A stretch of DNA of 64,000 bases from Melioribacteraceae bacterium (lineage in GTDB: Bacteria > Bacteroidota > Ignavibacteria > Ignavibacteriales > Melioribacteraceae). The stretch is from assembly GCA_021740785.1 (NCBI GenBank), contig JAIOZI010000002.1, forward strand, positions 47,680 to 111,679, written 5' to 3'. How positions within the stretch are numbered: position 1 is the stretch's first letter; each line of letters begins with the position of its first letter. Below are positions 18,652-27,996 of the stretch, one piece after another. Position numbers and translations under genes: made by a program. The notes under the pieces are model-generated. The model saw only the letters and a list, made by a program, of their open reading frames with translations. It was not told the origin of the DNA and made no database searches.

Positions 18652-19277
18652 TTCCCATTGTTGATGTATTAATTATTGCCGGACTCTTTCTTCTATTCGG
18701 TGTCTCTCATTCAATCCTTGCTTCAAGAAAGATAAAGAGCAAACTGGCAGATGCACTCGGTAATAAAATAGCTTTTTACAGGCTTTTTTATAATGTATCC
18801 TCACTGATAATTTTTTATGTCATTTATAAGATATCGCCTAAACCGGGTATTGAAATTTTCGATCTTCCCAATCCTTTTGATCTAATGATTTTCGGGTTGC
18901 AATTGTTGAGTTTGTTCGGACTAATTTGGGCGGTTAAACCAATTAACGCAAGTGAGTTTCTGGGTATTAGTCAAATTAAACGTTACGTAAACGGAACATA
19001 TAACATAAATGATCTTGATGAAAAATTAACATTTCATAGGAAGGGAGCATTTAAGTATACGCGTCACCCGGTTTATTTTTTCTCAATTCTGTTTCTCGGG
19101 TTACGTCCCGCTTATGATTTATTTTACCTTACGTTTTTCTTATGCATTACCGCGTATTTCATTGTCGGATCATACTATGAAGAAAAAAAATTAGTAAAGA
19201 TTTTTGGTGATGAATACCTGCAGTATCAAAAGGATGTGCCGAGAATTATTCCTATAAAAATTTTCAATAAAAAATAA
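18648..19277 (+). CDS. Membrane methyltransferase-like protein (ICMT/NnrU superfamily)
   Basis: The 209-aa protein is an integral membrane protein with about five hydrophobic segments. It carries FGVSHSILASRKIK near the N-terminus and the cofactor-site signature KYTRHPVYFFSILFLGLRP late. It ends with YYEEKKLVKIFGDEY, typical of isoprenylcysteine carboxyl-methyltransferase-like and NnrU/MddA-like proteins. Such enzymes methylate small thiols or lipids using SAM, but the substrate here is unknown. It overlaps rpoN by 4 bp. Confidence 0.8.
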   Translation: MIPIVDVLIIAGLFLLFGVSHSILASRKIKSKLADALGNKIAFYRLFYNVSSLIIFYVIYKISPKPGIEIFDLPNPFDLMIFGLQLLSLFGLIWAVKPINASEFLGISQIKRYVNGTYNINDLDEKLTFHRKGAFKYTRHPVYFFSILFLGLRPAYDLFYLTFFLCITAYFIVGSYYEEKKLVKIFGDEYLQYQKDVPRIIPIKIFNKK

Positions 19278-19368
19278 ACAGATCATACCATGAAACTACT
19301 GTTAGCAATCAGTTGTTCAAAATGGTAAATTAGATTTTTAAATTATTTTAACAAGGGAACCAATAATT

Positions 19369-19905
19369 ATGAAGACTAGATCAACGACTATATTGGGAAT
19401 TGTACATAAAGGTGAAACAGCAATTGGCGGCGACGGTCAGGTAACGCTGGGTAATACGGTTGTAAAACATAACTCGATGAAGATTAGGAAATTATATAAC
19501 GGAAAAGTGCTTACAGGATTTGCCGGTTCAGCCGCTGACGCATTTACACTTCTGGGAAGATTTGAAGAGAAGCTCGAACAATATTCCGGTAATGTGCACC
19601 GTTCTGTAGTTGAACTTGCTAAAGACTGGCGAACCGATAAGTTTTTGAGACGTCTCGAAGCTATGCTGGCTGTTTTATCAGAAGAATCGGCTTTTATTGT
19701 TTCCGGGAACGGCGATGTAATTGAACCGGACGATAAAATTGTAGCAATAGGCAGCGGCGGTATGTATGCGCTTGCTGCAGCTAAGATGCTGAAAAAATAC
19801 AGCGACCTTTCAGCCGCTGAATTGGTGAAAGAAGCGCTTAATACAGCTTCTGAAATTTGTATCTATACCAACGATAAAATAACTGTAGAAAAATTAGATA
19901 AATAG
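19369..19905 (+). CDS. hslV: ATP-dependent protease HslVU, peptidase subunit
   Basis: This is the N-terminal-threonine peptidase of the HslVU (ClpQY) complex, a proteasome-like cytoplasmic protease. The sequence starts [21 protein letters not shown]: removal of a five-residue propeptide would expose Thr6 as the catalytic residue. GDGQVTLG and [13 protein letters not shown] are family landmarks. The 178-aa length is normal. AAGGGA precedes the ATG. It is 11 bp upstream of hslU, forming the usual operon. Confidence 0.97.
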   Translation: MKTRSTTILGIVHKGETAIGGDGQVTLGNTVVKHNSMKIRKLYNGKVLTGFAGSAADAFTLLGRFEEKLEQYSGNVHRSVVELAKDWRTDKFLRRLEAMLAVLSEESAFIVSGNGDVIEPDDKIVAIGSGGMYALAAAKMLKKYSDLSAAELVKEALNTASEICIYTNDKITVEKLDK

Positions 19906-19916
19906 GTGACAAGATT

Positions 19917-21284
19917 ATGCACAACGATTTAATGAAAAATTTAACTCCTTCCCAGATTGTAAAAGAATTGAATAAATTTATAATCGGTCAGGATGATGCA
20001 AAACGTGCTGTTGCAATTGCACTAAGAAACAGGTGGCGCAGGCAGCAGGTAGGTGAAGACATAAAAGATGAAATTATGCCGAACAATATTATTTTGATCG
20101 GACCGACAGGCGTTGGTAAAACCGAAATTGCGCGGCGGTTGGCGAAATTAGCGGGCGCGCCATTTCTTAAAGTTGAGGCATCAAAATTTACCGAAGTCGG
20201 TTATGTAGGGCGTGATGTGGAATCAATGATACGCGACCTTACGGAATTAGCTGTTAATATGGTTCGGACCGAAAAAACTGAAGTTGTTCAGGAGAAAGCT
20301 GAAAGTATGGCTGAAGAGAGAATACTTGATTTGTTGATTCCGCCTGTTAAGAAACCACAGCAGCAGCCCGAAGGTGAAAAGGAGAATGAATCATTCCAGA
20401 ATGAAAAAACCCGCGAATGGATGAGAGAAAAACTTCGTAAAGGCGAGATGGACGATAGAATGGTTGAATTTGATACAACAGCCGGACAGGTCGGTATGCA
20501 GGTATTCGGTCCAATGGGCATGGATGATATGGGTATCAACATTCAAGAAATTGTAAGTAATATGATGCCCAAAAAACGTAAGAAGAGAAAAACAACCATA
20601 AAAGAAGCCCGAAGAATTATCGCACAGGAAGAAGCACAAAAGCTTATTGATATGGAAGCGGTTCAAAAAGAAGCTGTTCAGCGTGTGCAGGATTCCGGCA
20701 TCATTTTTATAGATGAGATTGATAAAGTAGCAGGCAACAGCAAAGGGGGACACGGTCCGGATGTTTCCCGTGAAGGTGTTCAGCGTGATTTACTCCCGAT
20801 TGTTGAAGGCTCCACGGTTAATACAAAATACGGACCAGTTAAAACCGATCATGTTTTGTTTATCGCTTCGGGTGCGTTTCATATTTCCAAACCTTCGGAT
20901 TTGATACCGGAACTTCAAGGCAGATTCCCGATTAGAGTTGAATTAAAAAGCCTGAACGCAGAGGATTTTATTAAGATTTTAACCCTTCCTGAAAATGCAT
21001 TGCTGAAACAATACACAGCGCTGCTGCGAACCGAAGGAGTTGAAATCGGTTTTAAAAAAGATGCAATTAAAGAAATTGCTGAAATTGCAACGCATGTTAA
21101 TGAGCAGGTTGAGAATATCGGAGCTAGAAGACTGCATACAATTCTTACAACTTTGCTTGATGATATTCTCTTCGATGTGCCTGATAAAATGCCGGAAGCT
21201 GCAATTGAAATAACCGGTAAACTTGTAAAAGAAAAGTTGGATAAAATTGTTGAAGACAGGGATTTGAGTAAATATATTCTTTAG
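19917..21284 (+). CDS. hslU: ATP-dependent protease HslVU, ATPase subunit
   Basis: This is the AAA+ unfoldase that feeds substrates to HslV. Walker A is GPTGVGKTE (~residues 62-70) and Walker B is [12 protein letters not shown]. The inserted I-domain (~110-230) is rich in charge and methionine. Sensor 2 lies in GARRLHT, and the C-terminus ends [10 protein letters not shown], the tail that docks into HslV. The 455-aa length is typical. A hairpin followed by a T-rich tract lies 317 bp downstream at 21601. Confidence 0.98.
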   Translation: MHNDLMKNLTPSQIVKELNKFIIGQDDAKRAVAIALRNRWRRQQVGEDIKDEIMPNNIILIGPTGVGKTEIARRLAKLAGAPFLKVEASKFTEVGYVGRDVESMIRDLTELAVNMVRTEKTEVVQEKAESMAEERILDLLIPPVKKPQQQPEGEKENESFQNEKTREWMREKLRKGEMDDRMVEFDTTAGQVGMQVFGPMGMDDMGINIQEIVSNMMPKKRKKRKTTIKEARRIIAQEEAQKLIDMEAVQKEAVQRVQDSGIIFIDEIDKVAGNSKGGHGPDVSREGVQRDLLPIVEGSTVNTKYGPVKTDHVLFIASGAFHISKPSDLIPELQGRFPIRVELKSLNAEDFIKILTLPENALLKQYTALLRTEGVEIGFKKDAIKEIAEIATHVNEQVENIGARRLHTILTTLLDDILFDVPDKMPEAAIEITGKLVKEKLDKIVEDRDLSKYIL

Positions 21285-21386
21285 CCAATATTAAACCAGT
21301 AAATCTGTTTTGATGAAATAATACAATAGAACACAGATTATACGGACAATCCGGAAAAACACGGAGAATCGATTAAGTTATTTAGG

Positions 21387-21577
21387 TCGGACGAATTGAC
21401 TATTGACGAATGACTATTGACGAATGATGAATGATGAATGACGAATGATGATTGATGAATGACGAATGATGATTGATGAATGATGAATCCCCATTCTTTT
21501 TCCTTACCTCTTAATTCTTTAGTCTTATTTCTTAGCTTTTCCCCCTTTCTCCGTTTCTCCTATTCTAAGACAACTCC
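21387..21577. repeat. Long direct repeat, copy A
   Basis: This segment recurs at 27558-27721. Both begin TCGGACGAATTGA, continue with a 7-bp tandem array, then share about 95 nearly identical bases from GATGAATCCCC to CAACTCC. The array is longer here (13 units at 21398-21488) than in copy B. The two copies are in the same orientation and bracket the genes at 22006-27008. Confidence 0.85.
21398..21488. repeat. 7-bp tandem array (GAYKAWT-type)
   Basis: Thirteen head-to-tail heptamers drawn from GACTATT, GACGAAT, GATGAAT and GATGATT. Units drift by single bases but keep the phase exactly. It is part of direct repeat A. The unit GACTATT also forms the core of the inverted repeats around the S23 gene at 60109. 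Confidence 0.9.
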
Positions 21578-21600
21578 TTATCCCGCCCGCGACGAATTCA

Positions 21601-21648
21601 GAAATTGGAATTTGAAAAGCATCTCCAAATTTCTTCTTTTTTTTATGC
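21601..21648 (+). terminator. Possible terminator downstream of hslU
   Basis: GAAATTGGA (21601-21609) pairs with TCCAAATTTC (21623-21632) with one bulge, followed by a tract of mostly T (TTCTTCTTTTTTTT). It is 317 bp past hslU with repeat A between, so which transcript it ends is unclear. Confidence 0.45.
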
Positions 21649-21748
21649 CCTTGGTTTGATTATGGAAGACTTAATTAAAAGTTTGTGTATTGGACTGTAA
21701 ACGCAAGAAATAGGCATACTTAAATATCATATAGTCAAATAGCCTTCA

Positions 21749-21780
21749 GTAAATTTACGGAAGGCTTTCCGTAAATTTAC
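21749..21780. repeat. 32-bp palindrome
   Basis: Perfect 14-bp arms (21749-21762 and 21767-21780) surround GGCT. Each arm also contains the self-complementary GTAAATTTAC. It lies between hslU and the propeller lipoprotein. The remaining spacer 21285-22005 shows repeat A, the possible terminator and no gene. Confidence 0.75.
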
Positions 21781-22005
21781 GGATTCGCAGCCGCTTATTT
21801 ATTCTTATATTCCTCTTATCTTTAATTACAAAAAACAGGGGCAGTTCATGCCGCTTGGTTTTCAAATATTTACTTCCGGGTTTATATAGCCTGACTCTAA
21901 CGAGATAAATACCTGCAGTTACATTTATCAATTAATTTCTTATGTTAATAAGAGTTGTAACAACCGGCATAAGAAATAAGAAAACAAAAAAAAGAGTTAA
22001 GCAAA

Positions 22006-23370
22006 ATGAAAAAAATAATTTTATTAGTTACTGTACTATTAATTGTCTTTTTATCCTACTGCAAAGAACCGGGAACGGAGCCGGATCCGCCAATACCTTT
22101 GGAAAAGAAGGCTGCACTCACAGTAGAAGATCATTCCCTTAGTGAACTATGGCTTAAACTAGCAACCGAGAATTTTTCCGGGACAAAAAATGTGTTGATT
22201 ACACGAGATGAAGAAACTGCATTTGAGTTTACTTTGTCCGGGAATGATACAACAATTTATAATGACAGCTTAAAACCTTCTACAAATTATAATTTCTCTG
22301 CAAGAATAATTGATGCCGAGGATGATACAATAACCACGAAAACCATAACCGCCCGAACAATGGATACAACCAGCCATAACTTTACATACCAGATGTGGGA
22401 GTTCGGTGAACACAGCAGCAGTATTCTTTACGATGTAGCAATAATCGATGAAAACAACATCTGGGCAGTGGGTGAAATATATTTAATGGATTCAACAGGG
22501 AGCCCTGATCCACACAGATATAATGCTATGCATTGGGATGGTACTGAATGGAAACAAATAAGAATCCCATATGTTATTGGCAGCACTTCATACTATAATC
22601 CAATGTTTACAGTATTCAATCTTGGTGCTGATTTCGTCATATTTTGTGGAAATGGAATTGTAAGCTGGGATGGAATCGAATATAGGCCTATCCCAATTGA
22701 TACAGAGCTCTGGGGTCCAAACTACATTTTAAGTGTTTGGGTTAACAACAGAAATAGTATTTATATAGGCGGGAATAATGGCAGCCTTGCCCACTACAAC
22801 GGCACAGAATGGACAAAAATAGAAACAGGAACGGAATTAACCCTTACAGATATTTATGGCACAGAAGATGGAGCTATTTATGCTGCCGGGGTGGATATGC
22901 AGCAAGTTAAAGGAATCGTTTTAAGAAAAACCGGTGAAACAATTTGGGAAACAATGATCACCTCTGAGATAATTGATGAAAGTGAATTGTTCGACAAACT
23001 GTACGGATCAATTTCATCGGTATGGTTAGATGAGAAAAATACTTTATATACTGCCGGTTCATTCCTTTTTAGATACGAGAATAATGAATGGGATTATGTA
23101 AAATCTCTCAATGGAAATTGTCTTGGTTGCAATCCCCTTAATTACAGAGGATATCTTTACTCGATTAGAGGGAATGGATCAAATGATTACATAATTGCCG
23201 GGGATAGAAATACACTAAAGCATTTTAACGGGAGCACATGGCGCCAGTTAGGTTTACCGTATGATCAATCAAGTAATATTATCTGGGTAAAAGTAACACA
23301 GCAAAATAATATTGTTGTAGCAGTTGGTGATATTGGAAGCAAAGCCGCCATAATATTATTAGAGAGATAA
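22006..23370 (+). CDS. Secreted beta-propeller lipoprotein
   Basis: The 454-aa protein starts with a lipoprotein signal peptide (lipobox LSYCKEP). Residues ~35-125 look like a fibronectin-type/Ig beta domain (LTVEDHSLSELWLKLATENF, KPSTNYNFSARIID). From ~135 on there are repeated blades with a G-x2-W/Y hallmark: HWDGTEWKQIRIP, SWDGIEYRPIPID, HYNGTEWTKIETG, RYENNEWDYVKSL and HFNGSTWRQLGLP. These suggest a photosynthesis-stability-factor-like or Kelch-like propeller; no catalytic residues are obvious. It is followed after 32 bp by the 1201-aa type IX cargo protein, and both are enclosed by the direct repeats. Function unknown. Confidence 0.75.
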   Translation: MKKIILLVTVLLIVFLSYCKEPGTEPDPPIPLEKKAALTVEDHSLSELWLKLATENFSGTKNVLITRDEETAFEFTLSGNDTTIYNDSLKPSTNYNFSARIIDAEDDTITTKTITARTMDTTSHNFTYQMWEFGEHSSSILYDVAIIDENNIWAVGEIYLMDSTGSPDPHRYNAMHWDGTEWKQIRIPYVIGSTSYYNPMFTVFNLGADFVIFCGNGIVSWDGIEYRPIPIDTELWGPNYILSVWVNNRNSIYIGGNNGSLAHYNGTEWTKIETGTELTLTDIYGTEDGAIYAAGVDMQQVKGIVLRKTGETIWETMITSEIIDESELFDKLYGSISSVWLDEKNTLYTAGSFLFRYENNEWDYVKSLNGNCLGCNPLNYRGYLYSIRGNGSNDYIIAGDRNTLKHFNGSTWRQLGLPYDQSSNIIWVKVTQQNNIVVAVGDIGSKAAIILLER

Positions 23371-23402
23371 AAATTTATTAAAGTTTTTTAAAGGAGATAG
23401 TT

Positions 23403-26400
23403 ATGTTCAAACTCAAAAACAAACTTGAAATTCTGATTTTACTTTTTATAGTATTCGCATTGAATAGTACGTTTGCACAAACGTGCCCAAGTTTAGATGA
23501 TTTATTGAATAAAGGTTACAGCTATAATAGCTCTGACCCGCACGATCCACAAAATGAGAATAATGGTGATGAAATAGGCATTGTTGATCTAGAACCATTT
23601 TTGATGAAAGTTGATTATTATCCCCCGATTAGATCATTCCCCAAAACTCCAGTTGCCGCGATTTGCAACGGAGAACCTTTGTATTTTTATCAATCTTTTG
23701 ATACCGGACCAGCCAGACCAGGTCCAATTCCCTACATAGCATGGCATAGTAATTGGCATACCATAAATGTTTTCAGAAATAATGGGGAAGGTTATACTTG
23801 GGATATAAAACCACCTGTAGAACCTATGATTCCGGATATTGTAATGAATTTCGATGGTTCTCTCTATGCCATTGCTTATGATCAAGATGAATACCCTGAA
23901 TATGCATATGATGTAATTACAAGAAATTTTAATCCCGTTTCTGTAGATTTTGAGGTGGAAATTATTGCCCCGGATTACATCGGCTATGGAAAAACCGTTG
24001 AATGTATAGCAGATGTGAATGGTGGTGACGGAAAGTATACCTTTGACTGGAAATATAAAGAGTTGCCTGCGGGGGATTGGTCTGAAATTACTTCAAAGGT
24101 ACCTGACAATTATTTTATAATTCAAGATGTAAATCCGCCATATACTCCCTCTAATTATTATTGGTATGATGATGAATACAAATATCAAGTTGAGGGTGGC
24201 AATAATGATATTCTTGTATCTGTAACAGTGAAAAGTAAAGACGAAAATAGTGATTTAATAACTACAACTGCTGAATTTATCATTGAAGCAGTTTCTGAAA
24301 TAAAATTAGTAAACAAAATCCAATCGGATGAGAGTTACGGTCAACTTGTATATAATGAAAGCACAGTCGTAAATTCAGGAGCCACTATTTTAATCGATAA
24401 AGATAATTACAACTCAAACAATACTGTTCGCACTGATGAGTTGCCATTCATATATGACTATAACAGTACAAGTCAAAGTAAAAAACATATTAATTGGGGG
24501 GTCACGGAAATTTCCAATGTATTGAATTATCAGATACAGTTTGATGAAGCCGTGCCAGCAAAATTAACTGCTAATTTTAATTCTACATCACCGGTTACAA
24601 TAAAGAATGTAATAGATGGAATGGATGGAGCTATGGGTAAAATTTACTTTAAAGACCCATGGTACTATTACAAAGATGCATTTGATAACTGGTACCAGTC
24701 GGACGAATTTAAGCAATATTCATCTCCCTTTGATATATTGAATAACTCCGAAAGTTCATACGGTGGAGTGTTTTTGGGCCAAAGTGGCCCTCCATCATGG
24801 CCTTCTCCATATTATTCAATTGAAGCGCCGCAGGAAATAAATGTTAATGGCAAAAATCATCAATTATATTTCCAAAACTGGGAGGCTATTCCTGCCGGCG
24901 AGGCTGATTTTCAAAATACCTCAAGTTCAACTGGGATTGTATTTCATGATGCCGGAGTAACGGTTCAAGCTAATATGAAGGGTTCACAAATTACAGGCGA
25001 TCCGGATGCATATAAATTTAACAGCCAAACAAAAATAGTTTGTACGCCCGACGACGGTTATCTTCATTCGGTCTACGAGTCTATGGGACACGTTTGGTAT
25101 GAAATGAGTAAGGACGGAGGTAGTACATGGCAGCTAATGAATAACGGTAATCCTCTCGATCCTGATGGCGGAAGGTGCCCGTCCATATCATATTGCAACA
25201 ATACAGCACAACCTGATGAAATATTCATAATTTTTCAACAAAGAGAAATATATGAAGGTGAAGACGTTTCTTCGATTATTGTTAAAAGATTCAAAGGAAA
25301 CACTGCAAACGCAACGTATGAATATATAGAAAGTTTTACTGTTTCAGAACTTTTACTTGAAAATTATTACGACAAAGTATTATTGCCGGTTATTACTTCT
25401 TTTGCTGTAAGCAAAACAGAGGCTTATTTTATAGCTGCTTGGCGAAGGTCATATGATTGCCCAGATCCAGACTATAGTGTGTATGGCATACACTGGCAAA
25501 GTGCAGCAAGATTAAGTTTTGATGGTAATTGGAGCTTATTGGGATATAATGAAGTAATTCCCAATACAGTAAACGCAAGTACTAGCTCAAATCCATCTTT
25601 AGCTGCTGAGGATGATGATGCTTCAAAAGCTTACTTAGTATTTCAGCAAAAGATTGGCTCGGTATCGTCATACATCAGGTTTTATTCTTTTGATATAAAT
25701 TATGGAAGAATTACACTCGATGAGAGTTCATTCGCGACTATTTCAAATGGTTCCGGTTATTATAAAAATATTAGACCATCTGTATCTGTGAGTTATCACA
25801 AGCCCTATGTGCTCTGGATCGGTGATTATGAGGTTGGGGGCGGTGGAGCTTCAAAGACAACAGTAAATTATGGACAGAGAGCTGTATTAAGGTATCAGGA
25901 TGATAACGGTAATTGGGTACCTACCTTCCTAAAATATGGGGCAGACATTCAATCTCCAAACATCAATCAATTTGATAATATCTCCAGAAATTTTGTTTTC
26001 AGTTGGAGTGAAATATTGAATGATGCAATTAAATTTGTAAAAGGTCCATACTTCTATCAAATTCATACTGCAGATAATGCAGGGAGCGCAGTACAAGTTT
26101 CAAATGGATCGGATTTCCAAAGCATATATTTAAATTCGTTTAATAACAGTTCATTGCCGTATTATTTTGATTTAAAACCGGTGGAGTCCTCCGCTTCAAA
26201 AACTACCGCTGCAGCCCCTCGATATGGTAGGGAAGGAATTCTTAGTTACGGCAGAACCGAGTATTACTTTGCAGTTGCGGATATCTTAAACGGTGAGGAA
26301 GTAATTGAATTTGTAGATTTGGAAGACAGTCCGACTCTAACCATAAATGAACTAAATGATGTCCTCTACACAAAAGCCTTTACAGCAACTGAAGGAACAC

Positions 26401-27008
26401 CGGTATATTTCAGCGTGATGTACGGAATTGCAGATACAACCGGCTCGGCGGATTTAAGCGAAGAAGAATATGTAAATTACAAGGTAGAATTAATTGATGA
26501 ATCCACCGGGGAAGTAATAGGCGAATATGATAATGTAACCTACGATGCTGAAAATACATTCGAACGTAAACTGATTGCCTATGAAATTAACACAGAAGGC
26601 ATCGGAAGCCGGGAGGTAAGATTACGCTTAGCTGTAATTACCAATACCGATGCAGTATACACGTTGGGCGAATTAGTAAACGACGAACAAATAATTTCGA
26701 AGCAGGGATCAAAAACAATCTCCTATGCCGGGAGTTTGGAAATGAAAGAATATGCGCTTAGTCAGAATTATCCCAACCCCTTCAACCCCACAACAAACAT
26801 AGTATATCAAATCCCAAAAGAAGGAAGGGTCGTAATTAAACTGTATGACATACTTGGCAGAGAAATACAAACACTAGTAAATGAACACAAAACTCAAGGA
26901 ACATACGAGTTCACATTTGACGGCAGCAAACTTTCCAGCGGTGTATATATTTACAGGATTACAGCGGGTGAGTTTACGGCTAGTAAGAAGTTTGTATTAA
27001 TGAAGTAA
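23403..27008 (+). CDS. Large type IX-secreted surface protein with Asp-box region
   Basis: The 1201-aa protein has a signal peptide (1-~26, ending FALNSTFAQ) and a C-terminal type IX sorting domain (~1115-1201: NYPNPFNPTTNIVYQIPKEG, KLYDILGREI, SSGVYIYRITAGE, KKFVLMK). The middle contains an Asp-box-like SKDGGSTWQLMNNG with CPSISYC and FIIFQQRE nearby, a pattern of sialidase/BNR propellers. An upstream Ig-like segment lies at ~185-300. No enzymatic family can be named. A strong AAAGGAG ribosome site precedes the ATG. It is probably co-transcribed with the propeller lipoprotein, and the pair may act together at the cell surface. Confidence 0.82.
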   Translation: MFKLKNKLEILILLFIVFALNSTFAQTCPSLDDLLNKGYSYNSSDPHDPQNENNGDEIGIVDLEPFLMKVDYYPPIRSFPKTPVAAICNGEPLYFYQSFDTGPARPGPIPYIAWHSNWHTINVFRNNGEGYTWDIKPPVEPMIPDIVMNFDGSLYAIAYDQDEYPEYAYDVITRNFNPVSVDFEVEIIAPDYIGYGKTVECIADVNGGDGKYTFDWKYKELPAGDWSEITSKVPDNYFIIQDVNPPYTPSNYYWYDDEYKYQVEGGNNDILVSVTVKSKDENSDLITTTAEFIIEAVSEIKLVNKIQSDESYGQLVYNESTVVNSGATILIDKDNYNSNNTVRTDELPFIYDYNSTSQSKKHINWGVTEISNVLNYQIQFDEAVPAKLTANFNSTSPVTIKNVIDGMDGAMGKIYFKDPWYYYKDAFDNWYQSDEFKQYSSPFDILNNSESSYGGVFLGQSGPPSWPSPYYSIEAPQEINVNGKNHQLYFQNWEAIPAGEADFQNTSSSTGIVFHDAGVTVQANMKGSQITGDPDAYKFNSQTKIVCTPDDGYLHSVYESMGHVWYEMSKDGGSTWQLMNNGNPLDPDGGRCPSISYCNNTAQPDEIFIIFQQREIYEGEDVSSIIVKRFKGNTANATYEYIESFTVSELLLENYYDKVLLPVITSFAVSKTEAYFIAAWRRSYDCPDPDYSVYGIHWQSAARLSFDGNWSLLGYNEVIPNTVNASTSSNPSLAAEDDDASKAYLVFQQKIGSVSSYIRFYSFDINYGRITLDESSFATISNGSGYYKNIRPSVSVSYHKPYVLWIGDYEVGGGGASKTTVNYGQRAVLRYQDDNGNWVPTFLKYGADIQSPNINQFDNISRNFVFSWSEILNDAIKFVKGPYFYQIHTADNAGSAVQVSNGSDFQSIYLNSFNNSSLPYYFDLKPVESSASKTTAAAPRYGREGILSYGRTEYYFAVADILNGEEVIEFVDLEDSPTLTINELNDVLYTKAFTATEGTPVYFSVMYGIADTTGSADLSEEEYVNYKVELIDESTGEVIGEYDNVTYDAENTFERKLIAYEINTEGIGSREVRLRLAVITNTDAVYTLGELVNDEQIISKQGSKTISYAGSLEMKEYALSQNYPNPFNPTTNIVYQIPKEGRVVIKLYDILGREIQTLVNEHKTQGTYEFTFDGSKLSSGVYIYRITAGEFTASKKFVLMK

Positions 27009-27030
27009 GATACGGCTTGCACTAATTTAA

Positions 27031-27088
27031 CGGATGGCGCAGATTAACCGGGGAAGCATTCCCGGAAAAAATGCGTCATCCGATTTTT
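27031..27088 (+). terminator. Terminator after the 1201-aa cargo gene
   Basis: Outer arms CGGATGGCGCA (27031-27041) and TGCGTCATCCG (27072-27082), with one mismatch, enclose an inner CCGGG/CCCGG stem. The structure is followed by ATTTTTAT. It lies 22 bp after the stop codon. Confidence 0.7.
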
Positions 27089-27344
27089 ATAAAACAGTAA
27101 TTTGAAATTCGTCAAAGCACCAATGCGTCGATTCGATAATCCGATAATTTTTACCAACCGACCTGTCTTCCGTAGCCAAACTTCACTAATTGTTACGTTT
27201 GGTAAATTGTAACGAAGGGGGAAGCCTTGGCGGAGGTTGGCGCCAATCCGCTAATTCGAAGATCCGCAAATTCCTTCGTCCATACATCCACCATCCATCT
27301 TTTTATCCATTCATCCACAAATCCGTCAATTTGAATCCCCGTTT

Positions 27345-27531
27345 GGGCTGAAGCCCGAAGGTGGTTGTTTTTCTTAAGATCACCGCCATAAATGGCGGCG
27401 CTATTGAACGGCAATAATCACCGGATTTAAATGCCGGATTTATCTGCCGGAGGTAAAACCTATTGTCAGAAAATACGTTTATCCACTAATCCATTGAAGC
27501 CGCTAATCCGCCAATCCGCTAATCCGCTAAT
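27345..27531. repeat. Cluster of short palindromes and an 8-bp tandem repeat
   Basis: GGGCTGAAGCCC (27345-27356) is a palindrome. CCGCCAT/ATGGCGG (27383-27389, 27392-27398) is a 7-bp hairpin. The octamer CCGCTAAT occurs four times in tandem at 27500-27531 with one variant unit. Such short palindromes are typical of dispersed intergenic repeats. The spacer 27009-27996 otherwise holds a terminator and direct repeat B; I see no gene in it. Confidence 0.6.
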
Positions 27532-27557
27532 TCGAAAATTTCCTTATAGTTATTGAG

Positions 27558-27721
27558 ATCGGACGAATTGAATATTGACTATTGACGAATGACTATTGAT
27601 GAATGCTGAATGACGAATGACGAATGATGAATCCCCAATCTTTTGCCTTACCTCTTAATTCTTTAGTCTTATTTCTTAGCTTTTCCCCCTTTCTCCGTTT
27701 CTCCCATTCTAAAGCAACTCC
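27558..27721. repeat. Long direct repeat, copy B
   Basis: Second copy of the element at 21387-21577. Heptamers run from 27570 to 27632 (nine units: GAATATT, GACTATT, GACGAAT and variants), followed by the same ~95-bp CT-rich tail with only a few differences. Positions 27566-27586 match the region 60032-60052 at the left edge of the S23 cassette in 20 of 21 bases. Confidence 0.85.
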
Positions 27722-27996
27722 AAGCGCCTTCGCTCTCTGCGCTTTGCCCTTGAACCTTGACCTTTCACCAACTCCACATCCCGCACACGTAAGTGCAAGA
27801 AGCCGTTTGGTTAACGGGAAAGACGTAAAATTTGTGAATAGGATAGAATTGAAAAAAATTGCAAAAACAAATTGATCTATCTCGAATCTTATTCGATAAA
27901 AAAATCCTGGATAGTATACCATTGAAGACTTATCTTAATCCCTTTCATTAAATTAACTATACCAGAATTACTGTAATAATATTTACGGAGATATTT

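Noticed and set aside
21398..21488. Heptamer array as a CRISPR or iteron origin
   Set aside because: Units are only 7 bp with no spacers, and no replication initiator gene or DnaA boxes were seen nearby.
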